This document shows positions 19,615-27,245 of a stretch of 64,000 nt of DNA, piece by piece. Location: NCBI GenBank assembly GCA_038380435.1, contig JAWZYU010000119.1, forward strand, positions 1-64,000, written 5' to 3'. Made by a program: the position numbers and the translations under genes. Each line of letters starts with the position of its first letter. The stretch's first letter is position 1. A model generated the notes under the pieces. It searched no databases and was not told the origin of the DNA. It saw only the letters and a list, made by a program, of their open reading frames with translations. The DNA comes from Ryuthela nishihirai. Lineage: Eukaryota > Arthropoda > Arachnida > Araneae > Heptathelidae.

Positions 19615-21815
19615 GTTCTGAGTGTTTTTTGGAGCATTTGTTGCCTGTCTGATGCCTTCCCTTGACTTTTTTTTTATCTGTAGAACGGGTCTGTTTGTCG
19701 CGGTTAAACCGCTATTCTGTTGGCGGGAAAGTGCTTAATTTAATTATTCCTTTGTTCTCTGAGTATCTGGGACTTGCAGACTGTGTCTCCTACACTTTCC
19801 TAGTGTTCGTTTACTCTGCTCAGCGCAAATGCAAATGGCGGCCTTTTTTTGGGCTCTATGGGGGATTTTTAGCAGCTTTTTGTTGCTGGTTTCTTCTGGG
19901 GCTACTTCTGGGGCGTTTTTTTGCTAGATTTAGTTACTTTGGGTGGAATGGAGAACTAAGGGTGTGTTTTGGGAAAGGGGGGGGGTGGTTTTTTGGGGCG
20001 TGGGAGTCTTTTTTGGAAGTGTTTGGCCACTTTGCATTCCGGGGTTTGTTTTGGCTTTGCGGCTTTTTCTGTCACTTCAGGTTTGCTTTGGGGGGTGACA
20101 TCGGGTCTTTTTGGGACCTTTTGTGGCTTTTTTTTATACTGCGGACAGCTGGGGTCTGTCAAACCAATGGGGCGTTTTTTGGGCTCCCTATGGAGTCATC
20201 TCCGGTGACCTTTGACCCCAGGAAGGGTCTCTGTGACCCCTAACTAGGGGGCACTTCCGGTCGGTTTGTGACGATTAGGGCGCCCTCTGGGAGCGTTTAT
20301 GTGCGTGACGTTTGGTTTTTTAGGGGTCACTTCCGTTGGTCGGGATCACTTCCAGTTTAGTGTGGGGGTCACTTGCTGTGTGTTTGACCTTCTGGGTCAT
20401 TTTGGGGCTTTTTTTGAATTTTGGCGAATTTTTTAGTGCTTTTTACGCGTTTCTTCCCCGTTTGATCCTTCCCTTGACTTCGTTTTCTTTTTTATCTGTA
20501 GAACGGGTCTGTTTGTCGCGGTTAACCGCTATTTTGTTGGCGGGAAAGTGTTTAATTCAATTATTCCTTTGTTCTCTGACTGTCTGGGGCTTGCAGGCTG
20601 TGTCTCTTACACTTTGCTACTGTCCGGTCGCTCTGCTCTGAACAAATGCAAATGGCGGCTTGTTTTTGGGCTCTATGGGGGAATCTTAGCTACATTTTGT
20701 TCCTGGTTTCTTCTGGGGCGTTTTTTTTTTGCTAGATTTAGTTACTTTGGGTTGAATGGAGAACTAAGGGTGTGTTTTGGGAAAGGGGAGGTGGTTTTTT
20801 GGAGCGTGGGGAGTCTTTTTTGGGGGTATTTGGCCACTTTGCATTCTGGGGTTTGTTTTGGCTTTGCGGCTTTTTCTGTCACTTGAGGTTTGTTTTGGGG
20901 GGGGGGTGACTTCGGGTCTTTTTGAGACCTTTTGGGGCGTTTTTTTATACTGCGGACAGCTGGGGTCGGTCGGACCAATGGGCGTTTTTGGAGTTTTTTG
21001 GGCTCCCTATGGGGTCATTTCCGGTGACCTTTGACCACAGGAAGGGTCTCTGTGACCCCTACCTCGGGGTCACTTCCGGTCGGTTTGTGACGATTAGGGC
21101 GCCCTCTGGGAGCGTTTATGTGCGTAACGTTTGGGTTTTTTAGGGGTCACTTCCGGTTTAGTGTGGGGGCCACTTGCTGTGTGTTTGACCTTCTGCGCCA
21201 TTTTGGGAATTTTTGGGGCTTTTTTTTAATTTTGGCGAATTTTTTAGTGCTTTTTACGCGTTTCTTCCCCGTTTCATGCCTTCCCTGGACTTCGTTTCTT
21301 TTTTTTATCTGTAGAACGGGTCTGTTTGTCGCGGTAAAACCGCTATTTTGTTGGCGGGAAAGTGTTTAATTCAATTATTCCTTTGTTCTCTGACTGTCTG
21401 GGGCTTGCAGACTGTGTCTCTTACACTTTGCTACTGTCCGGTCGCTCTGCTCTGAACAAATGCAAATGGCGGCTTGTTTTCGGGCTCTATGGTGGAATTT
21501 TAGCTGGATTTTGTTCCTGGTTTCTTCTGGGGGTATTTTTGGGGCGTTTTTTTGCTAGATTTAGTTACTTTGGGTGGTATTGAGCACTAAGGGTGTGTTT
21601 TTGGAGAAGGGAGTGGGATTTTTGGGGAGCAGGGAGTGTTTTTTGGGGGGTATTTTGGCGCTTTGCATTCTGGGGTTTGTTTTCGCTTTGGGGCTTTTTG
21701 CGTCACTTCAGGTGTGTTTTGGGGGTCACTTCCGGTTCTTTGGGGACTTTTTGGGGCGTTTCATTATACTGCGGTCAGCTGGGGCCTGTCGGACCACTGG
21801 GTTTTTTTTTTTTTA
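19615..21815 (+). repeat. G/T-rich block II: three ~0.81-kb tandem modules
   Basis: Modules start near 19,649, 20,461 and 21,274, about 812 bp apart. All keep the T-tract plus TATCTGTAG, the GCGG palindrome (a perfect GCGGTTAACCGC at 20,518), GGCGGGAAA, and AAATGCAAATGGCGGC at 19,827, 20,644 and 21,458. CACTTCCGG, TTTCCGGTGACC and GTGACGTT motifs recur in the downstream part. The plus strand is very rich in G and T, with G-runs able in principle to form quadruplexes. The third module is truncated like module 2 of block I. Open frames of 60-193 codons overlap in several frames and reflect composition, not genes. Confidence 0.9.
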
Positions 21816-22075
21816 AGTTCAGCTCCACCCTCCTGCGATGGGACCGTGCTATATCTAAGGAGCTCCTCAATTGAACTCTTCAACCAATATTCAACTCTAG
21901 CCATCAGAAATAATCAATTCATTATTCATTTATTCATTGGCATTCTTCATTGCTTTAAAACACATGGATGCCTACAGTTATATTCCTACGTCAGTATCTT
22001 TTAAAAATTCTGGAGCCTTTTTTTTTCCTAATCTCTTATCTTTTAGGACTATTAACGCAAAGGATTCATAGGCAC
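21816..22075 (+). repeat. Dispersed module M2
   Basis: Same as 3,095-3,350 with small differences; follows the truncated G/T module. Confidence 0.75.
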
Positions 22076-22109
22076 TTCGTATTAGACTACATACAGATTT
22101 CGAATATTT

Positions 22110-22320
22110 TGTAAAAACAAATTGGCTTAGTAAAAACAACTCTTAAATAATATAACATTATTTTTGTGTTTCTCTTAATAAAAAAGAATAATGATATTAT
22201 TTGATGATCTCAATACTTTCTTAAAATCTTTATGAAATTACATATTTGAAAAGGTTCCTAAGTTTTATGTTTCTAAGAATTCAAACGAAACATTTTTTGT
22301 ATTTACAACTTTACAGAGCT
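22110..22320 (+). repeat. Dispersed AT-rich module M3
   Basis: Same as 3,390-3,600 but with the GATGATCTCAATAC and GAATAATG variants that mark the second-block lineage. Confidence 0.75.
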
Positions 22321-22374
22321 TTCTCTCTCCATAACTTTAAGCAAGCCACATTTCAATATACCTTTACATGTAAG

Positions 22375-22452
22375 GCGAACTCATTGTTGGGACAGAGCTA
22401 AAAATAGACCCTCGCGCAGTGCGAGAAATGTCGCTGCTTCTGCAGGTGTTCG
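22375..22452 (+). promoter_or_regulatory. TATA-type module, truncated
   Basis: CTAAAAATAGACCCTCGCGC is followed by the small hairpin CTCGCGCAGTGCGAG and CTTCTGCAGGTGTT. It stops at 22,452, where the second unit continues for about 0.55 kb more (50,920-51,480). Confidence 0.4.
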
Positions 22453-22488
22453 GAAGGGAAAGGAGGTAATTGAAAATACGATATTCGT

Positions 22489-22797
22489 AAAAAATGGAAA
22501 AGTACAATTTACCGGCTATTACAATTCCGTAATAGCCGATACGCCGTACTTTTCTAAGGGCCACATCTTCTACCAGCGCCCGCCAGTGTCGCCTACGCTA
22601 GATCCCAGGCTGCCGAATGCCCGAGGCCTGCGCAGGCGCCACTGGTAACTTCGGGGGCTAGCTCATCACGGCGTGTGGCCGTAACCGTGATGATCGCGCG
22701 TCCTCCCTACCCCCCCCAAACACGAGTGTGACCCGCTGTTTTCCACCGGGCTACGGCGCCCAGGTTTCGAACAAAACGGCTCGTGGAGAGGAGTCTT
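22489..22797 (-). ncRNA. Candidate structured RNA, copy 1
   Basis: Stems seen: H1 22,513-22,538 (10-bp perfect stem, loop AATTCC); flanking AAAAGTAC 22,498-22,505 with GTACTTTT 22,546-22,553; a 16-bp stem 22,583-22,598 with 22,630-22,645; H2 TCATCACGG 22,663-22,671 with CCGTGATGA 22,685-22,693; and CACGAG 22,721-22,726 with CTCGTG 22,780-22,785. The H2 loop TGTGGCC (22,674-22,680) is complementary to GGCCACA (22,559-22,565), a possible pseudoknot. Copy 2 keeps the H1, H2 and CACGAG pairings despite sequence change. The strand is inferred: on the minus strand a TATA-like box lies ~25-30 bp before 22,797 and a T6 run lies at 22,494-22,489. An early T4 in both copies argues against simple Pol III transcription. 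I cannot match it to RNase P, MRP, SRP, 7SK, telomerase RNA or a known ribozyme. Confidence 0.5.
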
Positions 22798-22817
22798 CGA
22801 ATAGGTATGCAAATGCC

Positions 22818-22831
22818 ATTTGCTTATATAG
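22818..22831 (-). promoter_or_regulatory. TATA-like box upstream of the candidate RNA
   Basis: Reads CTATATAAGCAAAT on the minus strand and is identical in the second unit (51,836-51,849), although the sequence just downstream has diverged. Upstream AAATATTAGCTACC is also shared. In copy 1 only, an ATTTGCAT octamer lies just downstream (22,807-22,814). Confidence 0.4.
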
Positions 22832-22884
22832 CAGGTGATCAGAGCGTAAATAAATGAGTGGTAGCTAATATTTTCAAGGTTCAC

Positions 22885-22985
22885 TCATAAAGAATAAGGA
22901 ATCTGGCAACGTAAAAAATCTGACCGGCGGTCATTCGTTAGAGGTCGTCGAGATCTAATTAACTGGCAACTTTCATTCAAATAGG
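22885..22985. repeat. Inverted TTGCCAG-type fragment
   Basis: AATCTGGCAACG near 22,900 and ACTGGCAACTTTC near 22,970 are minus-strand TTGCCAG motifs, spaced and flanked as in the elements at 4.5-5.4 kb. A short remnant of the same family. Confidence 0.5.
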
Positions 22986-23124
22986 TCAAGTAGTTTTTTT
23001 TTTTAAAGCCGTCCGAAGGCCCCATAGGAATAACATGGAGGAAACCGTCCGAACACTTGGAAAACCTAGGTCGAACAACCGGTTTAATGACGTCACGCAA
23101 CCACGTTGGCAGAAGTTCGCACTC

Positions 23125-23196
23125 TTCCCAGAATGCATTTCGCAGAGGTTGGGACTATTCCCACAATGCACCGTTGATTTTTTTTCCCACAATGCA
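23125..23196. promoter_or_regulatory. Three ZNF143/Staf-like motifs in 72 bp
   Basis: TTCCCAGAATGCA at 23,125-23,137, and TTCCCACAATGCA at 23,158-23,170 and 23,184-23,196. They match the core of the Staf/ZNF143 site known from snRNA-type and other promoters. TGACGTCA flanks them at 23,088-23,095 and 23,239-23,246. They lie about 300-370 bp upstream of the minus-strand TATA-like box. They are conserved at 52,142, 52,175 and 52,202. Confidence 0.5.
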
Positions 23197-23452
23197 TCGG
23201 GTGAGAATCTTGCGTAAATTGAGAGAATGAGTACGTAGTGACGTCATAGTTCAAAACAGTGGAAAACTTCAGATACATTTTTTATCCAGAAAGCGCGGGA
23301 AACGGACCAATCTAAAGTGACCACCAGATGTCCCCCCAAGAGTACTACACATTGATCCCATTGGTCAGTCCGCAAAGCCCCCCCATTTCGTAAAAAACGG
23401 TGACGTAATGGTCCACTTTGGACGCAAAAAACACACCCTTCCATTGGGAACA

Positions 23453-23466
23453 GCGCCACCTAGCGG
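23453..23466 (-). promoter_or_regulatory. CTCF-like site
   Basis: The minus strand reads CCGCTAGGTGGCGC, matching the CTCF core CCASYAGRKGGCRS at 13 of 14 positions. It is conserved at 52,471-52,484. Confidence 0.5.
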
Positions 23467-23470
23467 TGGA

Positions 23471-24380
23471 AGCTTGTAGAAAACGGGTGCCCCAAAGTGT
23501 CCACAAAGTCTCGAAACCAAAGGTCCAATAGGAAGAGAGAAAAGTTTAAAAAACAGAATTTGAAAAGTCACGTGACTCAGTTTTTTTTCTAGTTTGCAAT
23601 GATCTAGCAGCAGCAGGTGCACTGCCACTGCTACTACTCTATCACGTAGAAATCTCACTGCGCATTCCATCTGCGCATGACGTCGATGGCCATAGAAGCA
23701 GAAATGAATGACGTCAGAAATAAATAAAGAACCAATAAGAATAACTTGCCTTTAAAAAAAAAAAAGGGCGTTTTTTATAATTCGGACGTGTTACTAGAAA
23801 AAAATCGACCCTTTAAACTACTTAAAAATATTTTTTAAAACTTTTTATATATTTTAAATAAGCATCAGTGTAGAAGTAGAGATAAATAATTATTTTTAAC
23901 CAATCAGATTCAAACTTTAAGATGCCAACGGATTTCATTGAAACTCTGTGACATAAGAAGTACATGGCACATCCCATCTGCGCATAGCTATGACGTTTAA
24001 CATTATATCGATATAATATTAATATCCCTATATCGTCATCGAGGAACCAATGACATAGTAGCTTAAGGATGACATCATCTAATAATTATCCTGATATATA
24101 TCTCATTATAAGACCTTTGCGCATTCCATCTGAGCATATCTATGACATCATACACAACTACAGCGCATCCCATCTGAGCATATCAATGACGTCATACGTG
24201 ACTTGTCATATATAGACAGCCTTATGACGTCACGTCTATTTAAGCCAATCACAGCACACCATTGTCACGTGACTACTTTTAACCAATCAATTCAAACCTT
24301 AATAGTCACATGACTCTATACCTCAACTCCATAGGTTTAACATTACTAATGCTTTCCTACGGATCATACTAAATTTTTTT
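23471..24380. promoter_or_regulatory. CRE-rich stretch with a degenerate repeated motif
   Basis: TGACGTCA occurs at 23,709, 24,187 and 24,225, with one-base variants near 23,990 and 24,145. Several lie in a degenerate repeat of the form GCGCAT-YCCATCTG-GCATA followed by TATGACGTCAT (near 23,655, 23,960, 24,118 and 24,158; a relative near 3,965). AACCAATCA boxes with ATTCAAACCT recur (near 23,900 and 24,280), as do CACGTGAC sites. No gene is visible. The content mirrors 3,601-4,260. Confidence 0.5.
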
Positions 24381-24700
24381 TTCTATCTCCAGCTACCCAC
24401 CCCTCGGATGGGACCATAGTTTCTCTATGGACATTTCACATTGAACTCGACCCATGTTAACCTACGAGTAATCTCCGCCTAACACTCCTTCACTCTAGCC
24501 ACGACAAATAATCAATTAATTATTTATTTATTACTACCATAACTTTTAACGATCTGGCATCTGGCATCCTTCTTCATATCTCATCAACAACATGGATGCC
24601 CACAGGTATTATAATCACGTATCTATTATTACACTTCTGGTCGTCTATTTTAACGCCTTTCTTATCAAAATTTCAGTCGTCCTTTTTTGATCTCACACTC
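24381..24700 (+). repeat. Dispersed module M2, diverged copy
   Basis: TTTTCTATCTCCAGCTACCC, CTAGCCACGACAAATAATC, ACATGGATGCCCACAG and TATTTTAACGCC follow the order of M2 at 3,095-3,350 with insertions. From 24,701 to 24,898 the sequence is AT-rich with no recognised feature. Confidence 0.6.
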
Positions 24701-24898
24701 CGCAAACAATTAGTATACTTTTTAAACACGTCAATTAACAAGAAACGACTTTCTTAACACATACGATTTTCACTAAGCCTATTCGAATACAATTCACGTC
24801 ATTCCGAATACACAACAACGTATCCTTCCTAAGAAAATTGCTTATTTTACACGAAAAGTTTAGATAGCATTACAATTTTGCTACAACACAAAAAAGTC

Positions 24899-24992
24899 TC
24901 CTTCGTCCGTTGGAACGTTAAGCCGTGGTGTGACCTGGCCATTTAGCCCATGGTGTGAAAAAAAGTGCCGCTCAGAGGTTAAACAACCCAAG
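24899..24992 (+). mobile_element. SINE family B, 3' fragment
   Basis: CGTTGGAACGTTAAGCCG is followed after a deletion by GACCTGGCCATTTAGCCC and AAGTGCCGCTCAGAGGTTAAA. Confidence 0.75.
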
Positions 24993-25172
24993 TTTCCCAG
25001 ATCAATCGCTCATCGAGCACCTTTGCGATGTGAATACCACCACCGAGCCCCATACCACTATTATCTAGCACACAGGACTCACTTCCATATATAATATATC
25101 GCTGTTTATAGAAACCATACTTATTTTTTATGTGCACCGCATTTTCATAAGTAAATGCTGCTGATATGATAG

Positions 25173-25390
25173 GAAAGAGTTGGGTTATTTTATCGCTAAG
25201 CAACACTTTTTGCACACAATGGGCTAAATGGCCTCGTCAGAAGGACCCCAAGGTCTCATGGAAGTTTAGGGAATAGAACCCACTGAACAGCTGTTAGGAC
25301 AGAAATGGTAGCCCACCATCAAGGCCATCCAGCATGTTTCTTTAACGTGCACTGAGTATGGCTCGCCCACACATGGGGCCTATTATTAAT
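25173..25390 (-). mobile_element. SINE family B, headless copy
   Basis: GTTGGGTTATTTTATCGC, AATGGGCTAAATGGCC, CAGAAGGACCCC, ACTGAACAGCTGTTAGG, ACGTGCACTGAG and CCACACATGGGGCC in reverse family order. Confidence 0.78.
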
Positions 25391-26350
25391 TAGCTCGAAA
25401 AATAGGAATTGCTTGGGAGTATTGAGTATTTATATTTATTTTTCTGCCAGCAAAATGGCGCTCGCTAAGAAAGTTCTATAGTTACAGTGGGTTGCAGGCC
25501 TATTACGTCTTAGGAAAATAGAGGGGGGAAGAACCCCAACGTTTGTTTCTATGTGGATCACACTAAACGCGTTTCCTCGTAACAAGAGGTGAAGCCCTTG
25601 ATAATTCGAATCAGTGATAATGCAGAGGATAATCCCACCCATGGAATTAAACTGTTTACATCAATCATTTTCGTCCACGAACATTTTTAGAATGGCAACA
25701 GTAATTGCTCTAAAATACGTAAGCGGACGACAGAGGAATGTTTTACGTATTAGCCAAAATCCTTGAAAACATGATTTCCTTGGGGATTTCTTGACAGCAC
25801 CCTAAGGGGAATTTACGTTTCACTCCGAAGTAAACCAGAGGTTAACGGCACTAGTATTTAATACAAAATATTTGTTCCTTCTTCTCGTATAAACAGCTCA
25901 AACGTGATGTCAGTAACAAATAACGTACTGGTAAGTCCAATGTTTCAACAGAAATAAAGTCTCATTAATATCACTTAAACATGTGTATTGTGCAGCACAA
26001 TTTTAAGCAAAATGGTCTAGAATGCGTCGTGTGCATAATAACTTGTAACATATTTTCTCATATAAGAATAAATCGATTTTATATTCTGAAACCTTTAAAT
26101 TAAATTATTTATATCCTATTTTCCTTTTACAACCATTTTACTAAAATTAAAACACTTACCACATATATAACAGATGTTTTTGTGCTCATAAGTTTCACCA
26201 TTTCAGAATATTATTTATGAGGTTGAGTGATTGACCGTGTATAAAGTAAATCATCATTTGATATTAAATGATAAGTACATGTGAAAAATTGTAAAAAATA
26301 AATTTCTTGCACTGAATATTCAATAACATAGCTTTCAAATGCTTTAGAAA
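25391..26350. other. AT-rich spacer leading into the satellite
   Basis: No convincing gene. A 68-codon minus-strand frame at 25,436-25,642 has no recognised domain. The sequence is shared with 54,414-55,373. Confidence 0.55.
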
Positions 26351-26355
26351 TATAG

Positions 26356-27245
26356 TGATCCCTTAACTATTTTATATACGAGTTCCCAGCTCCTTTTTCT
26401 CAATTCTGAGATCATTTCGAAGGTTACAATGTCGTTCGGAGAGGCGATTCGGAACCTGAATGTTGCCAGATCCCTTCACTATTTTATATACGAGTTTCCA
26501 GCTCCTTTTTCTCAATTCTGAGATCATTTCGAAGGTTCCAATGTCGTTCGGAGAGGCGGTTCGGAACCTGAATGTTGCCAGATCCCTTCACTATTTTATA
26601 TACGAGTTCCCAGCTCCTTTTTCTCAATTCTGAGATCAGTTGGAAGGTTCCAATGTCGTTCGGAGAGGCGGTTCGGAACCTGAATGTTGCCAGATCCCTT
26701 GACTATTTTATATACGAGTTTCCAGCTCCTTTTTCTCAATTCTGAGATCATTTCGAAGGTTCCAATGTCGTTCGGAGAGGCGGTTCGGAACCTGAATGTT
26801 GCCAGATCCCTTAACTATTTTATATACGAGTTTCCAGCTCCTTTTTCTCAATTCTGAGATCAGTTGGAAGGTTCCAATGTCGTTCGGAGTGGCGGTTCGG
26901 AACCTGAATGTTGCCAGATCCCTTAACTATTTTATATACGAGTTTCCAGCTCCTTTTTCTCAATTCTGAGATCATTTCGAAGGTTCCAATGTCATTCGGA
27001 GAGGCGATTCGGAACCTGAATGTTGCCAGATCCCTTAACTATTTTATATACGAGTTTCCAGCTCCTTTTTCTCAATTCTCAGATCAGTTGGAAGGTTCCA
27101 ATGTCGTTCGGAGAGGCGGTTCGGAACCTGAATGTTGCCAGATCCCTTAACTATTTTATATACGAGTTTCCAGCTCCTTTTTCTCAATTCTGAGATCATT
27201 TCGAAGGTTCCAATGTCGTTCGGAGAGGCGGTTCGGAACCTGAAT
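26356..27245. repeat. Satellite B array, short (8 monomers of 112 bp)
   Basis: TTGCCAGATCCC at 26,462, 26,574, 26,686 and so on to 27,246, always 112 bp apart. The monomer is collinear with long satellite A, but the second TTGCCAGAT half has become TTCCAGCTCC/TCCCAGCTCC. The first monomer is partial. An 80-codon open frame across it is an artefact of the repeat. Confidence 0.97.

Noticed and set aside
22489..22797. Identity as HDV-like ribozyme, hammerhead, telomerase RNA, RNase P/MRP, SRP or 7SK RNA
   Set aside because: Stem order does not fit HDV; no hammerhead core, no telomere-template-like repeat, and none of the conserved elements of the others could be found by eye.
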